A DNA stretch of 43,522 nucleotides from Chitinilyticum litopenaei DSM 21440 (GCF_000428145.1 NZ_ATZJ01000037.1:1-43522), one strand, 5' to 3'; positions 8,707-16,868 are shown, counted from the first letter of the stretch. Program-made: numbers and translations. Notes: generated by a model not told the origin, from the letters alone.

Positions 8707-9126
8707 ATGCAGCAACGCCTGAATCTGATTTTGCTCGGCGTCGATGACATTCCCCGCAGTGCGGCCTTCTACGCCGCGCTGGGCTGGCCGGCCGCACCCA
8801 GCTCGCATGCGGGCTTCGTCAAGATTGATCTGGGCGGGGTGGTGCTGGGGCTGATTTCCCGGCGCGATCTGGCGGCCGATGCCGGTCAGCCCGATTCACA
8901 GCCCGTTCAAGCTGCACACAGTGCGCTGGTGTATCTGGCACGCCAGCCAGACGAGGTGGCTGCTGCGCTGGCGCTGGCTGTGCAGCATGGCGGCAAGCTG
9001 GTCAAGCCGGCCACGACCACCGCCTGGGGGGTGGCCGGCTATTTCCGCGACCCGGACGGGCATCTGTTCGAGGTGTGCTACGAGGATGGCTGGGTGTTTG
9101 ACGAGGCAGGAAGATTGCTGGTCTGA
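8707..9126 (+). CDS. VOC (glyoxalase/bleomycin-resistance fold) family protein
   Basis: A 139-residue single-domain protein with the two beta-alpha-beta-beta-beta modules of the vicinal oxygen chelate superfamily: an opening L-N-L-I-L-L-G-V-D-D-I-x-x-S-x-x-F-Y strand-helix and a closing Y-F-R-D-P-D-G-H-L-F-E-V-C-Y strand with the usual D-P-D-G-x-x-x-E metal-site segment. The superfamily includes glyoxalases, extradiol dioxygenases and antibiotic-binding proteins; nothing here identifies the substrate. The start ATG 8707 has AAGGA eight bases upstream. It is divergent from the unknown gene to its left, and the 180 bases between them should hold promoters for both. Confidence 0.88.
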   Translation: MQQRLNLILLGVDDIPRSAAFYAALGWPAAPSSHAGFVKIDLGGVVLGLISRRDLAADAGQPDSQPVQAAHSALVYLARQPDEVAAALALAVQHGGKLVKPATTTAWGVAGYFRDPDGHLFEVCYEDGWVFDEAGRLLV

Positions 9127-9170
9127 TTTGCCAGGCTTTTTTATTACTGCGCGCGCGCCCCTTTGCCCGG

Positions 9171-9184
9171 CTAGGTTCTGTTGA
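9171..9184. repeat. Solo copy of the MITE terminal repeat (CTAG + GTTCTGTTGA)
   Basis: Fourteen bases are identical to the left end of the MITE at 37617-37630, including the CTAG target. No partner end is seen nearby. The TAG needed to stop the minus-strand gene at 9171 is formed by this CTAG, and the last codons of that protein are read from the repeat. Confidence 0.5.
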
Positions 9185-10535
9185 TGGTTGGTTCTGGCGG
9201 GAATAATTTCTGGATGCCATCGTCCGCATCCAGACGGCACTCCGCTTGCTGCTCGTGGCTCAGTTGCTGCCGCTCATGCAGGCGCTCGACTGCCGTGCCG
9301 CGACAGATGCTGCAGGGGGAGTGCTCGTAGATCCAGTGCAGGCTGGCGGAGTGATCGACCCCTGCGTTATGGGTATCAGCGTCCAGCTCCAGCAGGTCCG
9401 AGGCTATGTCATGCGCGACATCGTCATCGTCGATCGGCAAAGCGGCCAGAACAAGCTGCAGCAGCGCTGAGTCGAGCTGTGCGGCGTTGCGGGCAAAGAG
9501 CGGCAGCAGTGTGTAGTCCTGGGGTGTGGCTTGCAGGCGGCTCAGCGCTTGCCGTGCGACTTCCGGATGCTGCAGCTGTCCCAATGCCACCCGAGTGGCT
9601 GCACGTATTTCCTGATGCTCCTTGTCCAGCCAGCCCAGCAGTTTTTCGGGCAATTCGGGTAATGGCGTACGGCGGAACACCCAGAGCAGACGCAGGCAGG
9701 CCTCGTCGTCATCACTGTCCAGCAAGGCTTGCAGCACCTGGCGCAGACCGTCGGCACTGGCATGGCGGCCAAAGCGGGCGTAGAAACTCGGATAGTTTTC
9801 TGCATGTTGCCGGGCTTGCGCAATGATGCGCTCGACCGGCCACTTGCGCAGAAAGCGCGTCTTGTAGTCCTCGGCGTCTCCGGCGGTATCGGCGGCGGGC
9901 GTGTCTTGGGATTTGCAAAAGGCCAGCCAGGCGGCCAGGGCGGCATCGTGCTTGGCAGCTTGCCGCAGCGCGCTGCCTGCCGTTTCATCCAGGCCGGCGT
10001 CTTCTTGCAGAGAGTCCAGAAACGGCCAAGCTTCGGCCTGGTCTTCGGGGTGGGCGATGAGCCGGGCGCCGGCACGGCGAACGGTCTCGATCAGCGCGGG
10101 CAGGCCGTCGAGTTTCACCCATTCCTCATGCAGCGTCAGCCAGTCCCAGTCCAGGGTACAGGCCATCGCAGCGGCGCGCAGCCGGTCTGCCAGCACCGCG
10201 TCACCGGCGCGTGCCAGTTCGCCGGCCAGCTCGACGCACTGAACGGGGGCGGGAGCCACGTCATCGTCATCCGGTTCTGCTGCGGGCCAGTTTGCCAGTT
10301 GCGCCAGCAGCTGCGGGCGTACGGCAGAGATCAGTTCGGGGTGCTCCGCCAGCAGTTCGGCCAGCCAGGGGGCGCGGCTGGCTTCGCATTGCCGGTCGTG
10401 GCGCGTGTCACGCAGGCAGGCATCGACGATCTGGGTCTCAAGGCCGGCCGTGCCGTGCTGCTGCAAGCAGCGGCGTGCGCGGCCGTGGCCGCGGCGCAGC
10501 CAGGTGAGGATAGCGGTCTGATCGTTGCGGGTCAT
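9171..10535 (-). CDS. HEAT-like repeat protein of unknown function
   Basis: A 454-residue, Leu/Ala-rich, all-helical protein with no signal peptide or membrane segment. The middle (about residues 230-400) consists of paired helices such as P-L-P-E-L-P-E-K-L-L-G-W-L followed by I-R-A-A-T-R-V-A-L-G-Q-L, the look of HEAT repeats, so it probably acts as a scaffold or binding protein. The N-terminus has R-Q-C-E-A-S-R-A-P-W-L and the C-terminus a C-S-I-C-R pair that could hold metal. The final residues T-I-N-R-T and the stop come from a transposon terminal repeat (9171-9184), so the native C-terminus has been replaced or extended. Start ATG 10535 is inferred from the open frame. Unknown neighbours on the left suggest an accessory cluster. 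Confidence 0.7.
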   Translation of the reverse strand: MTRNDQTAILTWLRRGHGRARRCLQQHGTAGLETQIVDACLRDTRHDRQCEASRAPWLAELLAEHPELISAVRPQLLAQLANWPAAEPDDDDVAPAPVQCVELAGELARAGDAVLADRLRAAAMACTLDWDWLTLHEEWVKLDGLPALIETVRRAGARLIAHPEDQAEAWPFLDSLQEDAGLDETAGSALRQAAKHDAALAAWLAFCKSQDTPAADTAGDAEDYKTRFLRKWPVERIIAQARQHAENYPSFYARFGRHASADGLRQVLQALLDSDDDEACLRLLWVFRRTPLPELPEKLLGWLDKEHQEIRAATRVALGQLQHPEVARQALSRLQATPQDYTLLPLFARNAAQLDSALLQLVLAALPIDDDDVAHDIASDLLELDADTHNAGVDHSASLHWIYEHSPCSICRGTAVERLHERQQLSHEQQAECRLDADDGIQKLFPPEPTINRT

Positions 10536-10579
10536 GCTGGCACTCTACTGGGTCCGCGGTTTTGCAGCGTTATGCTGAC

Positions 10580-11938
10580 TCAAAATAGATCTCCCTGGCT
10601 GGGGGACGGCGCATCCACGCTGATGCCTACTTCGCCGTCGGCCAGGTGCAGCGTGGCGTGCGTGCGTGGTGGCAGTTGCGCGACGCTGGCGGCAAGCCGG
10701 CCGTTGTCCAGCGTCACATAGCCGTAGCCGCGCGCCAGCACGGCGCGGGGGTTGAGCGTGTCCAGGCGGATGCGCGCGTAGGCGAGGCGCTGCTGCTGCT
10801 CGCCCAGCTGGCGGTGTGCGGCCGTGTGCAGGCTCTGCTGCAGCCGCTCCAGCCGGTGCGTCAGCGGCGCGAGGTCGGGTTGCTGGCGCTGCAGTCGGCG
10901 CTCCAGCTGTGCCAGCTGCAGGCGTGACCGAGATACTTGCTGGTGTATGGCGTTGCGGGCTTTGTTGGCGATGGCCTGTAGCGCCATACCTTGCAATCGA
11001 AGCGTTTCGCCGGGATGGCGCAGGCGCCGGCCCAGCTGGTCGAGCTGCTGGGCGCGGTTGCCCAGCGTGCGCGCCATGGCGCGCGCCAGTTGCGCGTCGA
11101 GCATGTTGAGGCGCTGCTGCCAGTGCGCGCGGTCGGGGCTGGCGAGCTCGGCCGCGGCAGTCGGCGTCGGCGCGCGCACGTCGGCGACAAAGTCGGCGAT
11201 GGTGAAATCGGTTTCGTGGCCGACCGCGCTGATGACCGGCATCGGTGCGGCGGCAATGGCGCGCGCCAGCGCCTCGTCGTTGAATGCCCACAGGTCTTCC
11301 AGGCTGCCGCCGCCGCGGCCGACGATCAGCACGTCAACTTCATTACGCGCGCTGGCCGTTTTCAGCGCGGCCAGCAGCTCGGCGGGCGCCTGCGCGCCCT
11401 GCACGGCGCTGGGATACAGAATGATGGCGATGCCCGGCCAGCGCCGGCGCAAGGTGCTGAGCATGTCGCGCAGTGCAGCGCCCGATGGCGACGAGACGAT
11501 GCCGATGCGGGCAGGGAAGGCCGGCAGCGCGCGCTTGCGGCTGGCGGCGAACAGGCCCTCGGCGTCGAGCTTTTTCTTCAGCGCCTCGAAGGCGGCAAAC
11601 AGCGCGCCGCTGCCGGCCGGGCGCATCGCTTCCACCGTGAGCTGGTAATCGCCGCGCGCCTCGTACAGGCTGACGACGGCGCGGATTTCCACCTGCAGAC
11701 CATCGAGCGGGCGAAAGTCGAGCAGCGCGGCGCGGTTGCGGAACATCACGCAGCGCACCTGGGCGGCGCTGTCTTTCAGCGAGAAGTAGCAGTGGCCGGA
11801 ATCGTAGCGCTTGAAGTTGGAAATCTCGCCCGCCACCCACAGCACCGGCAGGCTGCCTTCGAGCAGCTGGCGCACGCTGCGGTTCAGTTCGGAAACCGAA
11901 ACTACACCCTGTGACGGGCTTGACAAATGCGTGAACAA
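10580..11938 (-). CDS. xseA: Exodeoxyribonuclease VII large subunit
   Basis: The 452-residue protein has the full layout of XseA: an N-terminal OB fold (V-S-E-L-N-R-S-V-R..., I-S-N-F-K-R-Y-D-S-G-H-C-Y-F-S-L-K-D), a catalytic domain with I-G-I-V-S-S-P-S-G-A-A and D-V-L-I-V-G-R-G-G-G-S-L-E-D-L-W-A-F-N-D-E, a G-H-E-T-D-F-T motif, then a long coiled-coil and C-terminal strand region. With XseB it degrades single-stranded DNA processively to oligonucleotides. The start is taken as TTG at 11938 because GAGG lies nine bases before it and the protein then begins just before the conserved V-S-E-L-N-R; the frame stays open to 11986 but that extension has no ribosome site. xseB is not in this window. 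Confidence 0.93.
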   Translation of the reverse strand: MFTHLSSPSQGVVSVSELNRSVRQLLEGSLPVLWVAGEISNFKRYDSGHCYFSLKDSAAQVRCVMFRNRAALLDFRPLDGLQVEIRAVVSLYEARGDYQLTVEAMRPAGSGALFAAFEALKKKLDAEGLFAASRKRALPAFPARIGIVSSPSGAALRDMLSTLRRRWPGIAIILYPSAVQGAQAPAELLAALKTASARNEVDVLIVGRGGGSLEDLWAFNDEALARAIAAAPMPVISAVGHETDFTIADFVADVRAPTPTAAAELASPDRAHWQQRLNMLDAQLARAMARTLGNRAQQLDQLGRRLRHPGETLRLQGMALQAIANKARNAIHQQVSRSRLQLAQLERRLQRQQPDLAPLTHRLERLQQSLHTAAHRQLGEQQQRLAYARIRLDTLNPRAVLARGYGYVTLDNGRLAASVAQLPPRTHATLHLADGEVGISVDAPSPSQGDLF

Positions 11939-11955
11939 GGGATTTTTCCTCGATT

Positions 11956-12143
11956 TAATCCACACGCGCCAGCTTTGTTGCGGCATTGCGGCAGATTCGC
12001 AAGCTGTAGTTGATAAATGTTGCTCAAGTTTTTGAATTTAAAGGTTTTTGATCTTGCGCCATTTTTTGCGGCAAAGCCGGAAAATGCAGGCAGGATGCGG
12101 CTTGGGCGGTCGTTTCTGCAGCTTCTCCACAAAGTTATCCACA
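11956..12143 (+). other. Cluster of DnaA boxes flanking an AT-rich stretch
   Basis: A perfect DnaA box TTATCCACA at 12135-12143 follows, after three bases, a one-mismatch box TTCTCCACA at 12123-12131. Another one-mismatch site, TAATCCACA, is at 11956-11964. Between them lies AT-rich sequence (about 12010-12070). The gap 11939-12323 otherwise holds the exbB leader and no convincing gene. dnaA and dnaN are not in the window, so a role as chromosomal origin is unlikely; DnaA titration or control of exbB/xseA is possible. Confidence 0.45.
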
Positions 12144-12323
12144 GCATTTGTGAGCAAGCCGAAAATGTTCTTTTGCAACACGGATTTGCGATCGCGACGC
12201 GCTGATCCCTTCCACCGTTTGCCCAATCCGTTTAAAGTAGCGCGATTCTATCAGGGCATCCGCGGGACCGCCCAAGCCCGGCTGGGGCCTGCTGTCCCGC
12301 CCATATCTATTCAGGAAACGCAC

Positions 12324-12941
12324 ATGTTGTTGCTCGACATCATCGAGGCCGCTGGCTGGCCCATCTGGCTGATCATTTTTTCGTCGATCGCCGCCGTGAC
12401 CATCATCATCGAGCGCCTGCTCAGCCTGCGCAAAAAGCTGGTGCTGCCGCACGGACTGCTGGCGCAGGCGGTGCAGGAATACCGCAACCACGGTGTCAGC
12501 GCCGAAATGCTGCAAAAACTCGCTGCCAGCAGCCCGCTGGGGCGCGTGCTGGCCGCCGGCCTGAAGAACGTCAAGAGCTCGCGTGAAATCATGAAAGAGT
12601 CGATCGAAGAGGTCGGTGGGGTGGTGGCGCACGAGCTGAACCGCTACCTGAACACGCTGGGCACGATTGCCGCGATCACCCCCTTGCTGGGCCTGCTGGG
12701 TACCGTGATCGGCATGATCGAAATCTTCGGCGCGCAAAATCCGACCACCGGCCACAATCCGGCGCAACTGGCGCACGGCATCTCGGTGGCGCTGTACAAC
12801 ACCGCCGGCGGCATTGTCGTGGCCGCACCGGCGCTGCTGTTCTATCGCTACTTCCGCGGCAAGGTCGACGGCTTCATCGTCGAAATGGAACAGCAGGCCG
12901 TCAAGCTGGTCGAGGTCGTCCACGGCGACCGTCATCACTGA
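12324..12941 (+). CDS. exbB: ExbB/TolQ family proton-channel protein
   Basis: A 205-residue inner-membrane protein with three hydrophobic segments: near residues 10-27 (G-W-P-I-W-L-I-I-F-S-S), and the paired segments around T-L-G-T-I-A-A-I-T-P-L-L-G-L-L-G-T-V and H-G-I-S-V-A-L-Y-N-T-A-G-G-I-V-V-A. The second and third carry the conserved ExbB/TolQ/MotA pattern. ExbB with ExbD uses the proton gradient to energise TonB and outer-membrane receptors such as the broken one at 281-1879. Start ATG 12324 has AGGAA seven bases upstream; the frame is open further upstream but without a better start. exbD follows after 11 bases, in one operon. No tonB gene is next to the pair here. Confidence 0.92.
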   Translation: MLLLDIIEAAGWPIWLIIFSSIAAVTIIIERLLSLRKKLVLPHGLLAQAVQEYRNHGVSAEMLQKLAASSPLGRVLAAGLKNVKSSREIMKESIEEVGGVVAHELNRYLNTLGTIAAITPLLGLLGTVIGMIEIFGAQNPTTGHNPAQLAHGISVALYNTAGGIVVAAPALLFYRYFRGKVDGFIVEMEQQAVKLVEVVHGDRHH

Positions 12942-12952
12942 GCGGGGGCGCG

Positions 12953-13375
12953 ATGAACTTTCGCAAGGGCCGCGAGCGGGAAGAACCGGAAATCAATTTC
13001 ATCCCGCTGATCGACGTGATTCTGGTCATCCTGATTTTCGTGATGGCCACGACCACCTATTCCAAATTTGCCGAGCTGAAGATCAACCTGCCCAGCGCCG
13101 ATGCCGAAGTCAGCGAGGAGCAGCCGAAAACCATCCAGATCGCGGTGACGGCCAATGGCCAGTATGTGATCAATGGCAAGACGGCGGCCTTCATCAGCGC
13201 CGAGGCCTTCGCGGTCGAGCTGCGCAATGCCGCCGGCAGCGACGACGTCGATCCGATGATCGTCGTGAACGCCGACGCCCAGGCCACGCACCAGAGCGTG
13301 GTCAATGTGATGGAGGCGGCGCGCATCGCCAACTACGGCAAGCTGACCTTCGCCACGCAGACGCAGGCGAAGTAA
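12953..13375 (+). CDS. exbD: ExbD/TolR family biopolymer transport protein
   Basis: A 140-residue protein with a short cytoplasmic head, one membrane segment (I-D-V-I-L-V-I-L-I-F-V-M-A-T-T-T, residues about 20-35) and a periplasmic domain. The essential membrane Asp is present in P-L-I-D-V-I. It pairs with ExbB to form the proton-driven motor for TonB. It lies 11 bases downstream of exbB and is followed by a terminator, so exbBD seems to be a two-gene unit, with the lipid A and LPS genes downstream read separately. Confidence 0.93.
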   Translation: MNFRKGREREEPEINFIPLIDVILVILIFVMATTTYSKFAELKINLPSADAEVSEEQPKTIQIAVTANGQYVINGKTAAFISAEAFAVELRNAAGSDDVDPMIVVNADAQATHQSVVNVMEAARIANYGKLTFATQTQAK

Positions 13376-13390
13376 GGCTGATCAGGGAAC

Positions 13391-13414
13391 ACGGGGCGCA
13401 AGCCCCGTTTCTTT
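13391..13414 (+). terminator. Terminator after exbD
   Basis: Stem ACGGGGC (13391-13397) with complement GCCCCGT (13402-13408), loop GCAA, then TTCTTTT. It closes the exbBD unit. Confidence 0.8.
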
Positions 13415-13451
13415 TGCAAAACATTTGCAGAACATCCGCAGGGTGCGATCA

Positions 13452-13853
13452 ATGCCGCTTCCCGTCCGTGGTTTGAATTACCTGCTTGCCCTGGTCTTGC
13501 TCTGGCTGGCGCTGTCTGGCTTGTGGCAGATTGTTGCCGCGCACCAGGGCCTGGGTGGGCTCTGGATGCCATCACTATGCCTGCTTACCGTGATCGGCTT
13601 GCTGCGCCGCGTGGCCTGGGGGCGCTTTCTGTTTTCCTGCATCAGTCTGTATTTCGCCCTGACAGCGTTCGCTTTGCTGCTGCCCTTGAATGACGATGTG
13701 ACTGCGGGTGGGCCACTACTTGAACGCCTGCTCGGATTTGGTCCGCCGGGCTGGGTCTATTGGCTGACGATTGTTCTGACTGTGGTGCTGATTTTGTTGC
13801 CTGCGCTGATGATAGGCTGGCGCAAAGCCTGGTTTCGCCCGGTCTGGTGGTAA
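13452..13853 (+). CDS. Small integral membrane protein, unknown
   Basis: A 133-residue protein with four hydrophobic segments (around residues 7-28, 40-57, 61-85 and 104-124) and a basic C-terminal end W-R-K-A-W-F-R-P. Nothing in it identifies a family. The start is ATG 13452; an upstream in-frame TTG at 13425 would add nine residues. No strong ribosome site is seen for either. It sits between the exbBD terminator and lpxK, in the same direction as both. The long hydrophobic stretches and lack of out-of-frame competition support it as a real gene. Confidence 0.6.
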   Translation: MPLPVRGLNYLLALVLLWLALSGLWQIVAAHQGLGGLWMPSLCLLTVIGLLRRVAWGRFLFSCISLYFALTAFALLLPLNDDVTAGGPLLERLLGFGPPGWVYWLTIVLTVVLILLPALMIGWRKAWFRPVWW

Positions 13854-13906
13854 CAAAGTTCAAGCAGTCTGTGGCTTGCTATTTCTTTTCGAATTGGGCG
13901 AATTCA

Positions 13907-14950
13907 GTGAGTTTGCAAAGCTGGGTTGAATCGCGCTGGTATGGACGGCGAGGGCTGTTTGCCCTGTTGCTGGCGCCGCTGGCACAGCTGTTTGGCGTGC
14001 TGGCCGCGCGGCGCAGGCGAGGCCAGTTGCAGTGCGCCGTGCGCTTGCCCGTTCCCGTTGTCGTCGTCGGCAACATCAGCGTCGGCGGTACCGGCAAGAC
14101 GCCGCTGACCATCCATCTGGCGCAGGCGCTGAGTGCGCAGGGCTGGCGGCCGGGCATTGTTTCCAGGGGGTATGGCGGTACAGCCAAGGTACCTGTTAGG
14201 GTGCGGGCTGATAGTGATCCCGGGTATGTTGGTGACGAGCCGGTATTGCTGGCGCGTGCCAGTGGCGTGCCGGTGTTTGTCTGCCATGATCGCGCGGCGG
14301 CGGGGCAGGCCCTGCTGGCCGCGCATCCCGCAGTGAATGTCATTCTCTGTGATGACGGGCTGCAGCATTACCGGCTGGCGCGCGATGTCGAGATCGCCGT
14401 CATCGACGGCGCGCGCGGGCTGGGCAACGGCTTGCTGCTGCCGGCCGGCCCCTTGCGCGAGCCGCCCTCCAGGCTGGGCGGCTGCCAGGCCGTGGTGATC
14501 AACGGCGCCAGTGACACGCACTGGCACGCGCGGCAGCATCTGATGACGCTGCAGCCGGGCGACTGCTACCGGCTGGATGCGCCGGACCTGCGCTGCCGCA
14601 GCGCCGACTTGCCGCAGCCGCTGACGGCGCTGTGCGGCATCGGCAATCCGCAGCGTTTTTTCGCCACGCTGCGCGCTGAGGGCGCGCAGTTTGCCGAGCG
14701 GGCGCTGGCGGATCATCATGACTTTGTTCCGGGCGATCTGCCGGCGGGGACGCTGGTCGTGACCGAAAAGGATGCAGTGAAGCTGGCCGCCATGCCCGGT
14801 TTGGGGACGGCCGGTGCTAGAATCTGGGTTTTGCCGGTCCGCGCCGCGCTCGCGCCGGATCTGGCCGCATGGTTAAACGAGGAATTGCATGGACGCCAAA
14901 CTGCTGGAAATTCTGGTCTGCCCGGTCTGCAAGGGCCCGCTGGTGTATGA
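13907..14950 (+). CDS. lpxK: Tetraacyldisaccharide 4'-kinase LpxK
   Basis: LpxK phosphorylates the 4' position of the lipid A disaccharide at the inner membrane. The 347-residue product has an N-terminal membrane-associated helix (L-F-A-L-L-L-A-P-L-A-Q-L-F-G), the P-loop V-G-N-I-S-V-G-G-T-G-K-T-P, the S-R-G-Y-G-G motif, D-E-P-V-L-L-A, and the D-D-G-L-Q-H-Y segment typical of the family, and ends with the T-E-K-D-A-V-K motif. The GTG at 13907 is the most likely start; the frame is open further upstream into the preceding gene. The 3' end overlaps the Trm112-like gene by 62 bases. Order lpxK-Trm112-kdsB is common in Gram-negative bacteria. Confidence 0.92.
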   Translation: MSLQSWVESRWYGRRGLFALLLAPLAQLFGVLAARRRRGQLQCAVRLPVPVVVVGNISVGGTGKTPLTIHLAQALSAQGWRPGIVSRGYGGTAKVPVRVRADSDPGYVGDEPVLLARASGVPVFVCHDRAAAGQALLAAHPAVNVILCDDGLQHYRLARDVEIAVIDGARGLGNGLLLPAGPLREPPSRLGGCQAVVINGASDTHWHARQHLMTLQPGDCYRLDAPDLRCRSADLPQPLTALCGIGNPQRFFATLRAEGAQFAERALADHHDFVPGDLPAGTLVVTEKDAVKLAAMPGLGTAGARIWVLPVRAALAPDLAAWLNEELHGRQTAGNSGLPGLQGPAGV

Positions 14951-15074
14951 CAAGGCCGCGCAGGAGCTGATCTGCAAGGCTGACCGTCTGGCTTTCCCGA
15001 TCAAGGACGGGATTGCCGTGATGCTGGAAAGCGATGCGCGCGAACTGGCGGCGGACGAAGATGTTGCTGGCTGA
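14889..15074 (+). CDS. Trm112/YcaR family small protein
   Basis: A 61-residue protein starting M-D-A-K-L-L-E-I-L-V-C-P-V-C-K-G-P-L, the signature of YcaR/Trm112 proteins. The C-P-V-C pair suggests half of a zinc site; a second pair, seen in some members, is reduced here to one Cys (L-I-C-K). The eukaryotic relative activates methyltransferases; the bacterial role is not settled. Start ATG 14889 has GAGGAA nearby and overlaps the lpxK 3' end; its own 3' end overlaps kdsB, so it is embedded in an lpxK-Trm112-kdsB operon. Confidence 0.9.
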   Translation: MDAKLLEILVCPVCKGPLVYDKAAQELICKADRLAFPIKDGIAVMLESDARELAADEDVAG

Positions 15075-15846
15075 GGCTAAGGATTTCGTCGTCATCATCC
15101 CGGCGCGGCTGAAATCGACCCGCCTGCCGGACAAGCCGCTGGCCGATATCGGCGGCAAGCCCATGGTGGTGCGTGTGGTCGAGCAGGCGCTCCAGTCCGA
15201 TGCCGGGCTGGTCACCGTCGCTTGCGACGACATGGCAATTCAGGATGCCCTGGCGCAAGCCGGTTACGCCTGCATCCTCACCCGCAGCGACCATGCTTCC
15301 GGCACCGACCGGCTGGCCGAAGCCGTCGACCGGCTGGCGCTGCCCGATGCCACCATCGTGGTCAATGTGCAGGGTGACGAGCCGCTGATCGACCCGCAAC
15401 TGATCAATGCCGTGGCCGCCGCGCTGGCCGCCAATCCGGCCTGGGACATGGCAACTGCCAGCCATGCCATCGCGGATTGCGCTGACTTCTTCAACCCGAA
15501 CTGCGTCAAGGTCGTGAGTGCCGCCGACGGGCGCGCGCTGTATTTCAGCCGCGCGCCGATTCCCTGGCCGCGCGACCAGTTTGCCGCCGACCGGGAGCGC
15601 CTGCCCGCCGGCCTGAATGCCCAGCGTCATATCGGCATTTACGCCTACCGCGCCGGCTTTCTGCGCACCTATGGCCAGCTGGCGGCTTCGCCGCTGGAAG
15701 GCTTCGAGGCGCTGGAGCAATTGCGCGTGCTCTGGCATGGCCACGCCATCGGCGTGGTACAAACCGCACAAGCACCGGCACCCGGCGTCGATACGCCGGA
15801 AGACCTGGAAAAGGCCCGTGCCGCCTTTGCCCTGCGTCCGGATTGA
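15061..15846 (+). CDS. kdsB: 3-deoxy-manno-octulosonate cytidylyltransferase KdsB
   Basis: KdsB activates Kdo as CMP-Kdo for LPS inner core synthesis in the cytoplasm. The 261-residue product shows the nucleotidyltransferase start V-V-I-I-P-A-R-L-K-S-T-R-L-P-x-K-P-L, the S-G-T-D-R motif, the metal-binding V-N-V-Q-G-D-E-P-L-I segment, and Y-F-S-R-A-P-I-P. The start ATG 15061 overlaps the previous gene by 14 bases, implying coupled translation; an upstream ATG at 15034 would add nine residues with no family support. Confidence 0.95.
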   Translation: MLLAEAKDFVVIIPARLKSTRLPDKPLADIGGKPMVVRVVEQALQSDAGLVTVACDDMAIQDALAQAGYACILTRSDHASGTDRLAEAVDRLALPDATIVVNVQGDEPLIDPQLINAVAAALAANPAWDMATASHAIADCADFFNPNCVKVVSAADGRALYFSRAPIPWPRDQFAADRERLPAGLNAQRHIGIYAYRAGFLRTYGQLAASPLEGFEALEQLRVLWHGHAIGVVQTAQAPAPGVDTPEDLEKARAAFALRPD

Positions 15847-15904
15847 TGATCCGCCAGCACGGCCAGGGACAGATCCAACCATTCAACCCCACAGGAAAGA
15901 GACG

Positions 15905-16561
15905 ATGCGATTGATTCTTCTGGGCGCTCCGGGCGCCGGCAAGGGTACCCAAGCCAACTTCATCCGCGAGAAATTCAATATTCCGCAGATTTCCACCGGC
16001 GACATGCTGCGCGCTGCGGTGAAGGCCGGCACGCCGCTGGGTCTGGAAGCCAAGGCCATCATGGATGCCGGCGGCCTGGTGCGTGACGACATCATCATCG
16101 GCCTGGTGAAGGAACGCATCGCCCAGCCGGATGCCGCCAACGGCTTCCTGTTCGACGGTTTCCCGCGCACCATTCCGCAGGCCGAGGCGATGATCGCCGC
16201 CGGCGTGGACATCGACTACGTGGTCGAGATCGATGTGCCGGATGCCAGCATCGTCGAGCGCATGGCCGGCCGCCGCGTGCACGTGGCTTCGGGCCGCACC
16301 TACCACGTCAAGTTCAACCCGCCGAAAACCGAAGGCATTGACGACGAGACCGGCGAAGCGCTGATCCAGCGCGACGATGACAAGGAAGAAACCGTGCTCA
16401 AGCGTCTGGCTGTCTACCACGAGCAGACCGAAGTGCTGGTCGGCTTCTACGGCAAGATGGCGGCCAGCGGCGACGCCAAGGCACCGAAATACATCAAGAT
16501 CGACGGCACCCGCGCGGTGGATGTCGTGCGCGACGAGGTGCTCAAGGCACTGGGCGCCTGA
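15905..16561 (+). CDS. adk: Adenylate kinase
   Basis: The 218-residue protein is a long-form adenylate kinase: P-loop G-A-P-G-A-G-K-G-T (residues 7-15), S-T-G-D-M-L-R-A AMP site, F-D-G-F-P-R-T motif, and a LID domain V-H-V-A-S-G-R-T-Y-H-V-K-F-N-P-P-K without the four-Cys zinc site, as usual in Gram-negative species. It interconverts AMP, ADP and ATP. Start ATG 15905 follows AGGAAAGAG at a good distance. It is followed by a strong terminator, ending the lpxK-adk block. Confidence 0.97.
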   Translation: MRLILLGAPGAGKGTQANFIREKFNIPQISTGDMLRAAVKAGTPLGLEAKAIMDAGGLVRDDIIIGLVKERIAQPDAANGFLFDGFPRTIPQAEAMIAAGVDIDYVVEIDVPDASIVERMAGRRVHVASGRTYHVKFNPPKTEGIDDETGEALIQRDDDKEETVLKRLAVYHEQTEVLVGFYGKMAASGDAKAPKYIKIDGTRAVDVVRDEVLKALGA

Positions 16562-16569
16562 CGAGCCGG

Positions 16570-16599
16570 ACAAACCCCGCTGCGGCGGGGTTTGTTTTT
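16570..16599 (+). terminator. Terminator after adk
   Basis: An 11-bp perfect stem (ACAAACCCCGC at 16570-16580, complement at 16585-16595), loop TGCG, then TTTT. It begins 8 bases after the adk stop. Confidence 0.9.
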
Positions 16600-16647
16600 G
16601 GTTATGTCCCAGAACCATGGTGTGTCACAGAAACATGAGAAACCCCT

Positions 16648-16727
16648 TCGTCATACCGGCGAAAGCCGGTATCCAGACGGCATTTTTAACTGGAACCACT
16701 GGATTCCGGCCTGCGCCGGAATGACGA
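16648..16727. repeat. Inverted pair of dRS3-like dispersed repeats
   Basis: Two 29-base units in opposite orientation (16648-16676 and 16699-16727) have the core TC-A-T-x-CCGG-CGAAAGCCGG-x-ATCCAG or a close variant. The same unit occurs twice at 24931-25013. Such units are widespread dispersed repeats in beta- and gammaproteobacteria and resemble neisserial dRS3. The right unit has CTGC in place of the usual loop. With the terminator and the GGGTAT repeat they fill the 307-base gap 16562-16868; no gene is seen there. Confidence 0.75.
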
Positions 16728-16791
16728 GTTCAAGACCACAGCACGGTTTGTTACATAGCCTTGTTTTTGGTCGAGCGTCGATATGATTGAC

Positions 16792-16851
16792 GGGTATGTG
16801 CTTGTAGCCCTTTCCTGGTAATGGCTATGGCTTGATGGTGTGGTAGGGTAT
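16792..16851 (+). repeat. GGGTAT hairpin repeat, copy 2 (60 bp)
   Basis: GGGTAT at 16792-16797 and 16846-16851. TGTAGCC and TGGCTA lie at the usual positions between them. It ends 17 bases before the start codon of the metallopeptidase gene, so it forms most of the 5' leader. Confidence 0.75.
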
Positions 16852-16868
16852 ATTGAAGGGGAAGGACG

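Noticed and set aside
11939..12323. Chromosomal replication origin
   Set aside because: Only two strong DnaA boxes and no dnaA, dnaN, gyrB or rpmH nearby.
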